Part shown: piece by piece, positions 19,830 to 30,157 of the stretch
Layout of the letters: the number at the start of each line of letters is the position of its first letter
Position numbering within the stretch: position 1 is the stretch's first letter
From: Peronospora farinosa
Lineage: Eukaryota; Oomycota; Peronosporomycetes; Peronosporales; Peronosporaceae
Assembly: GCA_947646735.1 (NCBI GenBank)
Contig: CANTFK010000994.1
Span: 310,001 to 374,000, forward strand
Length of the DNA: 64,000 nucleotides
Reading direction: 5' to 3'
Notes under the pieces: generated by a model
Databases searched by the model: none
Seen by the model: the letters and a program-made list of their open reading frames with translations, nothing else
What the model was told of the DNA's origin: nothing
Position numbers and translations under genes: made by a program

Positions 19830-20460
19830 TTTCTTACGCAAACCTAGCCAGCAATGTTATAATTCAACACCAGATCTGAGCCAAAAACAAACTACTTGTT
19901 CAGGCATTCTACACTTGATAAAAGGTAACTCGCGACGGACTCGATGGTACACGCAAGCTCCCCACGATTAACCGCCCCAATCGAAAAAACGACGTCTTCT
20001 CAGATATCAATTTTGTATGTTCTCTTCCACTTTACCCTTTGTATGTGAGTATAGAATCCAGCTGTCCTTGTTTGCATTCTGCGCAAGCACACAAGTCAGA
20101 AATATACCCGTTTTGAAGCCAAATACCTACAACAATCACCCGATCCTCACACTGGCAGTAAGCAAACCGAAGACGGTAACTTAAAATCCTTGACAAGTTT
20201 GCAAACTTGGCCACAGGCGACTGCAGTCATTAATTACAGAAGTATAAAATCACATCTATAAGACTCTGCCAACCTTTGCAAAGTATTTCGACTGATCCAG
20301 CATCTTTGCAGATCCAAGACACGATAATGCTGTTTTTGCATCGACTACAGTTTTATTTCAGTCGCCATGTAATTTTTCATAATCGGAACAATTTCCAATT
20401 TGTTTTGAGCCGCAACCGACGCCCCTCGGCGTCAAAGCGTCACCTTACGAAGTTTAAGCA
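19830..20460 (-). pseudogene. Decayed tandem copy of the TIP30-like gene
   Basis: Two blocks align to the functional gene in the same order and strand. 20,026-20,080 (CTTCCACTTTACCC...CAGCTGTCCTTGTTTGC) matches exon 2 at 18,866-18,915, the part coding [20 protein letters not shown]. 20,270-20,335 (GATCCAGCATCTTTGC...ACACGATAATGC) matches exon 1 at 19,075-19,140. Identity is roughly three-quarters by eye. No open frame survives. It may extend down to about 19,760, where exon 3-like traces are weak. Confidence 0.6.
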
Positions 20461-21134
20461 ATGCTTTACTTGGCTCATCGGAGTACGCGTGATTAGCGAT
20501 ATTTACGTAGCATTTCCGTTTTTGGTCGTATTCTTGACCATGGCCTGATTAGAATGGAGTATATTTATTGTTTTGATCTAACGTTAGTTATCACGCCGTG
20601 CGTCTACGCATTCGTGGTCATGATTTGATAGACTCGACAAAGGGATACCGAACGATGATAGCCATTTCGGCTAATGTGTCAATCAGCCGTAGCGGTGGAA
20701 GAGTTTTTGCAAGGGTTCATTTACGCCAGCCAACGGTATCCACATTGCTGAGAAGTGGCGATGGCAGCTAAAAAAAGGATACTTATCAGCCCAGCCGATT
20801 GTGCCATGGACTCTACGGGTACTACTGAAGACTGGGGCATTGACCATACTAACGGAATCGTGGATACTTCTAATTTGAAGCATCAACAACGACATTTTTT
20901 GCCCTCCTCCGTTGCTACGTCAGTCATGTGTTGAGGCTTCAAAATGTCCGAGACGCTTATTTGAGCTTTATACTAAGGATAATTACGAGGTAAGTAATAG
21001 CAACTATCAGGATCCTAGATACTCAAGATTCCACGAAACTGTGTATCAATGATTCGTAGTGTTAGTCATTTGCATCACCTACGCAATTTTGATGTTAGAC
21101 ACGCAGAGCGATATAAAAAGCTATGATGGCAAGA
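20461..21134 (+). other. Intergenic stretch
   Basis: Nothing supported. Short ORFs have no protein-like features. The right end is the 3' flank of the LDAH-like gene. Confidence 0.4.
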
Positions 21135-22304
21135 CTACGCTGCCACTGCGTCAATCTTGCGCACCTGCTTGCTGTCGAGAACGTCATCAATCCATTGTAA
21201 GATGTGCGCCGCCATATCGCGCGTACCATTGGTCTCCATCATGAAGGCATGACCTTGTGGCACAACGCGATGCCGCGCATTCGGGAAGCGGACCTGGTAC
21301 TCCTGCATGAATTCGGCTGGCACCCACTCATCCACCGTCGAATAGACGAACAAGATCTTGTCTTCAAATTTTGCCACCAAATCACTATCCAACTCAGTAA
21401 CGTCCTTCATCTCGTTAGCAGCCATTCCAAGAACATTGCGCATGACATACGTGTTCACAAGTGACAGTGAAGCCAATTGCAGCGTTTCGGACGTTTTGGA
21501 GCCCACAACACGCCGGACAATCCAGTGACGTAGCAACGAAGGCACTAGAAACTCCACTGCACCAACAAGCGACACTACACTTTCGTAGTGGTTAAATAAA
21601 GGCATCATCCGCTTGCCTTGGGGAGACAGGGCCATGTGCATGATTGTCGGTTGCATCAACACTAGCTTAGCGATCTGCTGAGGAAATCGCCTCGCAATGT
21701 CGAGCAAGAAATAACTGCCGATCGAGTGGCCAATGATTACGAACTGCAGTGTCGGGTCGTCATGCAGTCGTTGCTGCAAGTAAAAAGCTTTATGCTCTAG
21801 CTGCTCCTGCAACGTAAACGCTCGTCCATTATTTTTCCATGGCATAAAGTGACCAGTATGCGACAGACAGCGAATTTCATGACGTTGTTTATCGCTCTTA
21901 TAGATATCTTGCATCAGTGGCAAGTAATAGAATGAAACACCTGGATTACCCGGGATGATCAGCACCAGTGTCTTGTGCTCGGTCTTGTGCATGGGGTAGT
22001 ACACGAGCGATTGTGTCTGTGTACCGTCCTTCGCCACAATGGGCCACTCTTCAACTGGAGCTGCAATTGAACTAGAAGACATAGAGGCATCGTGTTTGCA
22101 CGGATCAAAGTCTGCTGATAATTGACGAGTGAGTGCACGATGTACATGCAATTGATCCAAGTGGCCACGACGACGATGGTACACAAAGCGAGATAGCGCC
22201 AAGGCAAACACTAGCGAAAGGACACTATGACGCTGAGCCTGCATCTTGAGGTTCATGAGAAAGGACGCCTCATTAGGTGGCAGTGAAGAAGAAGGATACG
22301 CCAT
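21135..22304 (-). CDS. Lipid droplet-associated hydrolase (LDAH) family protein
   Basis: A 389-residue single-exon protein of the LDAH (human C2orf43) alpha/beta-hydrolase family. Visible: an N-terminal hydrophobic stretch (LSLVFALALSRFV), the oxyanion-region block LVLIIPGNPGVSFYYLP typical of this family, the nucleophile elbow IIGHSIGSYFLL (Ser in GHSIG), an acidic candidate in VYSTVDEWVP and the late histidine in VPQGHAFMMET. It is somewhat longer than the human protein because of the N-terminal extension. Proposed role: turnover of lipid-droplet sterol or acyl esters; substrate unproven even in animals. Divergent from the gene at 22,585, with 280 bp between start codons. Confidence 0.85.
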   Translation of the reverse strand: MAYPSSSLPPNEASFLMNLKMQAQRHSVLSLVFALALSRFVYHRRRGHLDQLHVHRALTRQLSADFDPCKHDASMSSSSIAAPVEEWPIVAKDGTQTQSLVYYPMHKTEHKTLVLIIPGNPGVSFYYLPLMQDIYKSDKQRHEIRCLSHTGHFMPWKNNGRAFTLQEQLEHKAFYLQQRLHDDPTLQFVIIGHSIGSYFLLDIARRFPQQIAKLVLMQPTIMHMALSPQGKRMMPLFNHYESVVSLVGAVEFLVPSLLRHWIVRRVVGSKTSETLQLASLSLVNTYVMRNVLGMAANEMKDVTELDSDLVAKFEDKILFVYSTVDEWVPAEFMQEYQVRFPNARHRVVPQGHAFMMETNGTRDMAAHILQWIDDVLDSKQVRKIDAVAA

Positions 22305-22331
22305 ATTTAGTGATGCTTTGACCTTTGGATC

Positions 22332-22342
22332 TTGAAGAATGA
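22332..22342 (-). promoter_or_regulatory. Initiator-like motif of the LDAH gene
   Basis: The minus strand reads TCATTCTTCAA, an exact match to the oomycete initiator core TCATTYYNCA, 28 bp upstream of the ATG at 22,304. Inferred transcription start. Confidence 0.5.
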
Positions 22343-22584
22343 CAGGCTGACGTTTCTGCTGGTATACTAAACATGGATCTCATTGGTCAATATAAACCCC
22401 ATTTGTTATTTATGCAGCCATAAATTACACACATCTATAAACCCACCAAACTTCATAAAGAACAACTCAAAGTACGATAACTTATAGCAGTACTTTTTAG
22501 ACCCATTTATTTAGTCGAAGTCAGGTATACTTCTTGACGGCTGTGTCTCGTGATTCGCGCTGCAGGTATCTAACAACGCTTTTG

Positions 22585-24987
22585 ATGGAAGAAATTGTCT
22601 CTTCTCTTGATGTCCTGAATGACGTGACTTGTACGAATCTCACGGCTGAGAACCATGTCGAAGAAGATAAAATCGTCCTAGCTATGACGCAGGTACTAGA
22701 CTGTCTCCATCACCAGATTGCGACATCGCCATTGCATACTGAAGAATCGTATCGAATAAGTGAAGATGACAATACGTCAAGAGAGTTTTCCATGCTGAAA
22801 GAATTTTCACAAGCGTTTTTGTGTTGGCACAAGAAGATGGAGGCGATAAATTGGAGACTTTGGATGCTGTGGATGGAGTTGGGTTGTACTCTGGACGTTC
22901 TACGTTGCTGTGAGGCGAATGGAGACAAGGAGGAGAGTTTCTCGGTGCTGATATTGACGTCGCGTCCTCCACACGATTTTCCAACGTCAAAAACGCGCTT
23001 TAACAAGGAGAAGCAGGTGATCTATAGTCGGGAGTTGTGGGATGCAGTGGTGGCCAAGCCGCTATATGAAGCTCCAGCTGGAGTTGTTAGTCGTGCTGCA
23101 CCGAGGTTGATTGAAGCTTTTCTTTACTGGACGACCGCTGCGATGCGTGGATACGAAGTAGCATTTATTTTCAATGTTGCTACTCCGCTCCGAGAATACT
23201 TTCATTCGTCTGCTAAAGTGACAGACAGTCCGGTGCTAACGGATGCTTGGTTAATATATGGGAATTCTAAGCAGAGTGCTGCTTTGATCACGAGCAGCGC
23301 TGCAAGTGTAGCTGTCACCGCCGTAATTCTAAGTGCCTTGACTTTCACTTGTCGCCGACAGGAGGTGGCAGAGTATCTAGAGTCGTTGAGTGCCGCAACC
23401 GTGAATGAGTTATCACGTAGACCATATCCTCAACCAAACAGTCCTATTGCTGGAGTCGCTATAGCACTGGGTCTGGCAAACCTTGACGACGCGCGGCTTT
23501 CGAGTAATCCGGCGGCTGAGTTGCGATCAGAAAATGCGACGATTTTGAGCCAATTTACGCTGCTGCAACTTCTAAGTTTGCCCCTGATGTCGACCCGCCT
23601 GAAACCATACGATGGTGCAACGATTTTGGAATATCAAATGAAAGTTCATCAAAGGGTGAAGATTTTGGTTGCTGATCCATCGCATGCCATTCTGCAAGAG
23701 CAATTGCTTCGGATGACGGAATTGTGCATCGAGGAAATGATCGGGTTTTTTAATACTTCGCTCGAAACGTACATTGGCCTAATACAAGCTATGCAATCGG
23801 TTCTTCCGAGAGACCTTTTCCGTCATAAATTATTACTTCAACTCCAGTCGCCAGGTGCTCCTGTAGTCCATGATGAAGATTTGCTCGTCTCAGCACCTGA
23901 TGTCGTGGAGTTTATCAGGAAAATATATGAAGGTATCGCGCCGATGTTGAAAGTGTTATCATCCTGTAATCTCGTCCGGTCATTCCTCGCACTATCTCGA
24001 GTGGAGTTTGCACGGAAGGCAAGTGTGTCTCCAACTGCGAATGCAGCGATGGAATCAGTGACGCAACAGTTGGAGCAAGCATTGGAGCAGTCTGCAACGC
24101 CATCAGATACCATTTTTGCGCCAGTCTTGTGCTCCGTTACGATGCATTCAATGACTGTGAACAGTGGAATTCCACCCGAGATAGACATCATTGCTGGATG
24201 CCAGTCGCTGGCTGTGGGGCTCGTCATTCAGCGCAGATTGCGTATCTTGCTATTTCAGTGTACACCACTACTCAACGATGCGCTTTCAGTTGCGTTCTCG
24301 GTGCTCTACAATGTTTTTGAGCCAGCCGATGCCTTTGGCCATCGTTTTATCGGGGTTTGTCTTTCACATTTATCGCAGTTCGCTCCGCTGCAAACGGTCT
24401 TTCCACATTACTTGCGACTCACACTGGCCGCATACCCAGCCAACGCTTCCCGTCAGGCTTTGACCAAGGCATGCGGAGTAATTTTCGGATCTCTCTTTTT
24501 TTCTGAAGCTCTCATGATGCCAGCCAGGTCTGACAAGACGATGGTGGAGACAACTCGCCAACTAGTGCTGTGGGCGATTAGAAAATGTTGTGAGCGCAGC
24601 ACGGATATACTCGTAGAAGAAGAAAAGGAGGTGGCTATTGCATTAGTACCAACGGAAATTGTCAAGGACAGTGCTAAAGAAATTAGCAAAGAAACTGTCG
24701 CTTCAAGGGAGACAGATGGACTATATCTTGCCGGCTTGGTCTTTGAACTGATGAAGATGGCACCGATGATCATCCTGGAAGCTGTCTCAATGGAAGCTGA
24801 ACGGCTCCTATATCATTGGAAGAAGAACCCTCGTGTACTACGTGAGTTGAAAAGCGCACTGTTTACGCGGATCTCACAAAATTGCGAAGCCGAAAAGCGC
24901 GCATGGTTTGCCACTTGGTACATCTATGTCGACAAATTGTACCCAGTCGAGACATCGTGTTCCCGCATGGTGCCATCTCGTTTGTAG
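22585..24987 (+). CDS. Uncharacterised 800-residue alpha-helical protein
   Basis: A single-exon ORF. The frame is open further upstream, but the first ATG is at 22,585 (MEEIVSSLDVLNDV). I do not recognise a family. The sequence is rich in Leu, Ala and amphipathic helices, and the pattern suggests a helical-repeat (HEAT/ARM-like or importin-like) fold. Hydrophobic segments near residues 220-260 (SAASVAVTAVILSALTF) and 490-520 are not clearly membrane spans. The C-terminus is helical and basic (LYHWKKNPRVLRELKSALF). No signal peptide. The intact frame and codon use like its neighbours make it a real gene. Convergent with the HADH gene, 117 bp between stop codons. Confidence 0.8.
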   Translation: MEEIVSSLDVLNDVTCTNLTAENHVEEDKIVLAMTQVLDCLHHQIATSPLHTEESYRISEDDNTSREFSMLKEFSQAFLCWHKKMEAINWRLWMLWMELGCTLDVLRCCEANGDKEESFSVLILTSRPPHDFPTSKTRFNKEKQVIYSRELWDAVVAKPLYEAPAGVVSRAAPRLIEAFLYWTTAAMRGYEVAFIFNVATPLREYFHSSAKVTDSPVLTDAWLIYGNSKQSAALITSSAASVAVTAVILSALTFTCRRQEVAEYLESLSAATVNELSRRPYPQPNSPIAGVAIALGLANLDDARLSSNPAAELRSENATILSQFTLLQLLSLPLMSTRLKPYDGATILEYQMKVHQRVKILVADPSHAILQEQLLRMTELCIEEMIGFFNTSLETYIGLIQAMQSVLPRDLFRHKLLLQLQSPGAPVVHDEDLLVSAPDVVEFIRKIYEGIAPMLKVLSSCNLVRSFLALSRVEFARKASVSPTANAAMESVTQQLEQALEQSATPSDTIFAPVLCSVTMHSMTVNSGIPPEIDIIAGCQSLAVGLVIQRRLRILLFQCTPLLNDALSVAFSVLYNVFEPADAFGHRFIGVCLSHLSQFAPLQTVFPHYLRLTLAAYPANASRQALTKACGVIFGSLFFSEALMMPARSDKTMVETTRQLVLWAIRKCCERSTDILVEEEKEVAIALVPTEIVKDSAKEISKETVASRETDGLYLAGLVFELMKMAPMIILEAVSMEAERLLYHWKKNPRVLRELKSALFTRISQNCEAEKRAWFATWYIYVDKLYPVETSCSRMVPSRL

Positions 24988-25104
24988 GTAAACTGTAAGA
25001 ACATTAAACGAATGCAACGAAGCTGGTATTCAATGTTTTCCAATGAGGATACTGGTCGATATATTCGTGCTCATGAAAATCGAGCTGCTTCAATCTCATG
25101 GAAC

Positions 25105-26076
25105 TTATAGACGCTTGTCACCGTCCCACTTGTAGAATCCTTCTCCAGTCTTGCGACCAAGTTTGCCCTCCGCCACTTTCTTGTGAATTATCTCCGGCAC
25201 GTAGAAAGCAGGTTCGTTTGGGTAGTCGCGCACCCATCCTTCCAGTATAAAGAGCATCGTGTCCAAACCGACATAGTCTGCCAGTGTGATCGGTCCCATC
25301 GGGTGACCAGCACCGAGCTGCATGCTAATATCAATGTCCTCCTTAGTGGCATCTCCTCGCTCATAGAGAGAAATTGCCTGAGTCAAGTATGGCACCAATA
25401 GTCGATTAACAATGAAGCCCGGCGTGTCTTTGCAGCTCACTGGGTGTTTACCAATATCCAGCACCCATTGTTTGCAAGCATCAAAGATCTTGGGGTCCGT
25501 CACGTCCGTGCGAACAACTTCAACGAGCTTCATAAGTTGCACGGGATTGAAAAAATGGAGACCAACAACCTGTGGTGCACGTCCCGAGGACCCGGCAAAG
25601 TCCGAAATGGCCAGTGACGACGTATTAGATGCCAGGATCGCCGTTGGCTTGGCCACTTTGCCTAGATCAGCATAGAACTTTTTCTTTACATCCACATTCT
25701 CAACGATAGCTTCAATTACAAGGTCACAGTCTGTCAGACCGTCTAGTTCTGTTGTGGGTGTGATCCGAGCCAGTGCAGCCGCAATCTGGTCGTCTGCCTG
25801 TTGTTGAGTGATAGTCCCTTTCTTTACATCACGACCTCGTAATTTACTTAGCGACATTTCAATACGTTTCATGCCACTTTGTAACCCCTTTGAATTAGCG
25901 TCCAATGCCACGACATCAAAACCTGCAGTGGCAGCCGTCTGCGCAATGCCATGACCCATGAGACCTAGACCTACCATACCGACCTTTTGGATCTTGATGT
26001 TGTTTGGAGATGTCGCTAAAAAGCGCATTAGTGAGGGCGTGGAACGAGGCAGCGGGTGAAGAATACGACGCCACAT
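25105..26076 (-). CDS. HADH: Mitochondrial 3-hydroxyacyl-CoA dehydrogenase
   Basis: A 323-residue single-exon enzyme for the NAD-dependent oxidation of L-3-hydroxyacyl-CoA in beta-oxidation. The first ~28 residues (MWRRILHPLPRSTPSLMRFL) are Arg/Ser-rich without acids, a mitochondrial presequence. NAD-binding GLGLMGHGIA follows near residue 36, then ALDAN (NAD-binding Asp). Catalytic-site blocks: SNTSSLAI, GLHFFNPVQLMKLVEVV (catalytic His) and DTPGFIVNRLL. The C-terminal domain has GHPMGPITLADYVGLD and ends GRKTGEGFYKWDG. Length and motifs match animal HADH and bacterial 3-hydroxybutyryl-CoA dehydrogenases. The closest alternative is a butyryl-specific enzyme. Confidence 0.93.
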   Translation of the reverse strand: MWRRILHPLPRSTPSLMRFLATSPNNIKIQKVGMVGLGLMGHGIAQTAATAGFDVVALDANSKGLQSGMKRIEMSLSKLRGRDVKKGTITQQQADDQIAAALARITPTTELDGLTDCDLVIEAIVENVDVKKKFYADLGKVAKPTAILASNTSSLAISDFAGSSGRAPQVVGLHFFNPVQLMKLVEVVRTDVTDPKIFDACKQWVLDIGKHPVSCKDTPGFIVNRLLVPYLTQAISLYERGDATKEDIDISMQLGAGHPMGPITLADYVGLDTMLFILEGWVRDYPNEPAFYVPEIIHKKVAEGKLGRKTGEGFYKWDGDKRL

Positions 26077-26606
26077 TGTTCAATTGATTGTGACTTTTAT
26101 AAAGCGGATCGCTGAATGACGTTGAGGTGTCAGACGTTGAGCGGACCTGACGTGTAAAATAGCGTGTTTGAGAGGGTGTGATCATGTCTGCGTCACTGAT
26201 ATAATATGTACAACAAGTGATCATACAGTATACACTGTAGTATACAGATTTCATAATCGATATCACGATACGTTTTCCTAAGTCGGTTGCATAAATTTGC
26301 ATCAAGATGTTGAGAAAGCTTAAAGCATATTATAATTTCAATGCTTAAATTCAAGTGGTTTTTTTGTAATCAAAAGCTTCGTTTTTGTATACTTGTTTAA
26401 CGCACGTGTGTGGTAGTTCATACTCGTTGACTCGATGCAAAAGGTCTTGCAACTTACATCTTAGAGTGTTTTACGTCTTCTTACTTGATCCCGCCAAATC
26501 ACATGAAAAAAACCTGAAGCATGTCCTCTTCAGCCGCCCCCTTGAATCAGCATAACAGCTTTGAAAGGAAAACGAACTTGTCAATATCTTCTTTGACGCA
26601 TTCGAG
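26077..26606 (+). other. Divergent promoter region between HADH and the permease
   Basis: 530 bp between the two start codons. AT-rich, with a TATAAA-like run 20-25 bp before the HADH start (minus strand CTTTATAAAAG) and a TCATTCAGC partial initiator further upstream. No ORF supported. Confidence 0.4.
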
Positions 26607-28034
26607 ATGGCCATTAATGAGCATTTGCACTTACTACCAGGCAGTCTGAGTAAACCATGGGAGGAAAACCACAAGACGTACGGTCCAGTCGTGACGCTTG
26701 CTATGACACTTAACTATGTCATCGGAACTGGCTGCTTTGGTCTACCTTACGCCTTTATGGAGGCCGGGATTGGGCTCGCCCTTACGCTCATGATCGTCGG
26801 CGTCCTAGGCTCGCTTATCACCATGAACTACACGCTCGAGTCCTTAGCACGTGCCGAAGGCGTGTGTGCAGCTACGAGCGGAGGTGTACCCCGTCATCAG
26901 ATCACGTATCGCAAATTTGAATTTGCCACGATTGCTGAAATGTTCGTGGGGCGACTTGGCAAGGCGGCGGTGCAGCTCGTCATGGGCTTGTACTGCATTG
27001 GCTCACTGTGGTCATATGCGTCCGTGTTTTCATCATCCACAGCATCAATCTTCTTTACGTACGCGTTGGGAGAAACATGTGACGTTTATGGCGACTCGCC
27101 GTCTAGTGAATGTCTCGAGGGCTACTACGTGTTCATGGCCATCTTCTCGGTGATTGTACTGTCCATGGTGCTCATGGACATCAGCGACCAGGCTCTTGTA
27201 CAGAAGTTTCTATCCGTTTACCGCATTGTGGCCTTTGCGCTCATGTTGGTGACGATGACGGTTAAAGTCGTTGCTGACGGATCGGAGGTTATAACATCAC
27301 GCTATTCTGCAATTGGACTAGTGAACTGGGAGAATTTTGGCAAAGGTTTTGGACCGACGTTGCTGGCACTCAATTGCCAGTACAACATGCCGGATGCACT
27401 GCAGCCACTGAACCCCAAGTCTAAGGTGCGCTTCGTTGCGTTTGCGGCGCTCCTAATTGCTGGCACGTGTTATCTCCTAGTGGGTCTTCTTGGTGCGCTT
27501 TCTTTCGATAAGATCAACCCGTTAGCGACTCTGATGTGGAGTTCGTACACAGGCTGTGGCAACGGATGGGAGGACTGCAATTATTCAAACCCGCTAGGCA
27601 CCATTGTGCAGCTGATTATTTTGCTATTTCCTGTAGTCAACGTGGTGTCTGCGTACCCGATGGTGGGAGTCACCGTAGGCGACAATATGCTCATGTCGTT
27701 CCCGTCTCATCTCACTGCACGCTTTGGTGAGAGTCTCACGCGTAGCTTTTGTCGACTATCAGTGGCGGCGCCTCCCATTCTGTTCGCCGTCATGTTTAAG
27801 CGTCTTGACTTCATCTTTGCCGTGGCTGGACTATTTGGCTTTCTGCTTGGATTGACCATTCCGTCATGGTTCCAAGTTATTGGCAGTCGCTACTGCCAAG
27901 GTGTGTGGGGATTTCCTGGTGCTGCCATTACTGCTTTCACGGAACCATTTATAAGCTCGGTTCCGTTCGCTAGTGGATTCCTAGCTCTGACTTTCGTTAT
28001 CACTGCAATCGCGATTGCCACAATCAATGCATAA
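26607..28034 (+). CDS. Amino acid/auxin permease (AAAP) family transporter
   Basis: A 475-residue single-exon multi-pass membrane protein, with about 11 hydrophobic segments from residue 27 to the C-terminus. The first segment (TLAMTLNYVIGTGCFGLPYAF) carries the G-G-x-LP unwound-helix signature of AAAP/SLC36-SLC38 transporters. A later NCQYNMPDALQPL segment is followed by further spans. A short hydrophilic N-terminus lacks a signal peptide. Probable proton- or sodium-coupled import of neutral amino acids at the plasma membrane or vacuole; the substrate cannot be read from sequence. Oomycetes have large expansions of this family. Intact, with no sign of decay. Confidence 0.9.
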   Translation: MAINEHLHLLPGSLSKPWEENHKTYGPVVTLAMTLNYVIGTGCFGLPYAFMEAGIGLALTLMIVGVLGSLITMNYTLESLARAEGVCAATSGGVPRHQITYRKFEFATIAEMFVGRLGKAAVQLVMGLYCIGSLWSYASVFSSSTASIFFTYALGETCDVYGDSPSSECLEGYYVFMAIFSVIVLSMVLMDISDQALVQKFLSVYRIVAFALMLVTMTVKVVADGSEVITSRYSAIGLVNWENFGKGFGPTLLALNCQYNMPDALQPLNPKSKVRFVAFAALLIAGTCYLLVGLLGALSFDKINPLATLMWSSYTGCGNGWEDCNYSNPLGTIVQLIILLFPVVNVVSAYPMVGVTVGDNMLMSFPSHLTARFGESLTRSFCRLSVAAPPILFAVMFKRLDFIFAVAGLFGFLLGLTIPSWFQVIGSRYCQGVWGFPGAAITAFTEPFISSVPFASGFLALTFVITAIAIATINA

Positions 28035-28732
28035 GCCGAACAAAGTGGTTGTGAAGTAGCAATCCTCAGATCGAAATGAAACATGCTACACTTCCGCCTG
28101 ACAAGTAGCGTCTTCATAGCCTGTTGAGATACGTCATCACTTAGTTCGAGATACTGTTGCTCTTGACAAGCAACAATTTACTTTGTAATCTTTTTGTTGT
28201 TTGATAATGATAAACAACGAGACTGTGTCATCCAGCGAAAAGTCCATCAGTTGTTGTCATTCTTGTAATCCACAATCTCGACTACTAAAGAAAGCAATGT
28301 AGGAATTGCCGTCAAAGTTTCTTCTGAATAGTAGGCCTTCCTAATTGACAGACGCCTCATTGTCCAGCAAGAAAAGCTTGCGGTACCACAGGGTATTTGA
28401 CGCACCTCACGGATACTTGGGACCTTTGACATTTCCATCGGGTTACAAGGCAATAGTACCATACTACCCGACGAAAAATTGTCATCTCAATTCATCAATA
28501 CAACACTTTATCAATCCGATGCCTCTGTTAATGCAATGGAACAGTAATGCCAATAGTACTCAGATCATGACATGGTGCTCTGCCGAATAGCGAAAAAGTC
28601 ATGCGCTATCCAGTAATTTCTTCGATTTGTAAGCTGTACAAAAATTACAGATAAAGTACTTTCAGTAATATTTTGCTTAAAAAACGCTAGCAATAATCTA
28701 AAAAACTCTCTAATTGCTTATCAAGTGACTTT
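28035..28732 (+). other. Intergenic stretch
   Basis: 698 bp between the permease stop and the MED21 start. AT-rich; nothing recognised beyond the presumed terminator and promoter of the flanking genes. Confidence 0.4.
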
Positions 28733-29421
28733 ATGGAGGCCGACGGCGTCAAGGAAGAGCTTGCAGCGATGCAGCTTGGCGAGAGCGACGACGTGAATAT
28801 GACGGACACGGATGAAGTGGATTCGGGCGCGGTAACTTTGGATAAGGTGTCGTTATTGCAGGAAAGCGTCGATAAGATGGCGCTCAGTATGTTCAACGCG
28901 CTTCGACTGCTGCCGGCCGCGACTGGAGACGACACCAAGAAACAAGAAACTAAGGACGCGGTGGGGCTACTTGATGAGGGATTGTCATAGTCAGTATACT
29001 GACTTAGGGGCTGATATACTCGGTGCTGTGTGGACAGATTACGACGCTGGCCAACGATGTTCTGAAGATGGTGCAAGAGACTGATGCGCTCATTGACGAC
29101 CTCCCAGGACTTGATAAGACTGAGATGTACGTTTGAGCATTATACGCAGCAAGATAAGGTCGAATTCGTCCTAATTAGTGCCGCCGATGCAGTGAACAAA
29201 TGGAGGAGCTGCGACGACTGCAGATACAGAGCGAAGAGGAGGCTCAGACGCTTCGTCAAGTCGCCGAGGAAGCAGGTAGCACCGTTTGATTGTGTTCATT
29301 GATGCAGTGTGTACAATCTGCTGATGGTGTGGTGTTGTGCTTGGTTTGTATTGCAGAGCGGTGGATGGATCGTGCGCGAGACTCGCTGCGTGTCATCTCG
29401 GAGACGCGTCTGCGTCGGTGA
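28733..29421 (+). CDS. MED21: Mediator complex subunit 21 (MED21), four exons
   Basis: Exons 28,733-28,960, 29,038-29,126, 29,193-29,275 and 29,357-29,421 join to 154 residues (human 144). The last two introns are clear (GTACGT...GATGCAG and GTAGCA...TTGCAG). The first has a weak GTGGGG donor, a good TACTGAC branch and GGACAG acceptor, so its donor is the least certain point. After an acidic N-terminal extension, LLQESVDKMALSMFNALRLL aligns with the MED21 start. ETDALIDDLPGLD matches the KDIDVLIDSLP block of the family, and a C-terminal coiled coil runs from MEELRRLQIQSEEEA to LRVISETRLRR. It pairs with MED7 in the Mediator middle module, in the nucleus. Confidence 0.85.
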
Positions 29422-30087
29422 GCTTTATTGTGTACTCCTGTCCTGAATAGATCATTGTATGGAAAAACCGACCATCTGAGAAATTTTTCGTGCGAATGGA
29501 GTAAGGCGAACATGGCGGATGGTGTCGTCTAACTGATGAACCAGTCACGTGTGTTTGATGGGTGCAGTTAGTACTGATTCCATTACAGTATAGTTTAGCC
29601 AGCACGATTGCAAATGGAAGGAATGATCACTAGATCAGTTCTTTAACAAGATAATAATCACTTTTGAACTTTCATCCACAACCTCCTATGTTTCAACACA
29701 TTGCCTATCCGTATGGTGTCTGGTCTGAATTTCACTGCAAAAGCTCACTTACTGAGATGACAGTGCGTGAACTTTTGGAAAAGTGTACGAACTGTAATCT
29801 CAGTCAATGGACATAACCACCTATCACCACTATTAACCATAACTGTACCCTCTGATAGCAATTTTCATATAATATGTAGAAAAAGTAATTATTGTACTTT
29901 TACTTGGGGAATTGCCACACTTTTTACAATTTCATACACTTTTGCACTACAGATCTCACTTATGGGTACAGTGGATGCCAATTTTTATAACTGGTTAACT
30001 TATCGGTTTCTGTATCGTACTTAAGCAAAATTGAATCGTAAAAAATTGACATCCCCACTTCCCCCTTTAAAGGGAGGTCCAACCCCA
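29422..30087 (+). other. Intergenic stretch before gypsy D
   Basis: No gene or repeat recognised. AT-rich from 29,640 on. CCCCACTTCCCCCTTTAAAGGG at 30,054-30,075 immediately precedes the truncated LTR of element D. Confidence 0.4.
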
Positions 30088-30157
30088 ATAGTGTGTGTAA
30101 GTAATGGAGCTTTAGCCCCATTACACCTGGTAACACTTCGTAGTCCTTCCAACGAAT

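Noticed and set aside
22534..22584. N-terminal extension of the 800-residue protein
   Set aside because: The upstream open frame starts at TTG, not ATG; the first ATG is at 22,585.
28345..28590. 81-codon ORF between the permease and MED21
   Set aside because: No recognisable motif; low-complexity context and no splice or promoter support.
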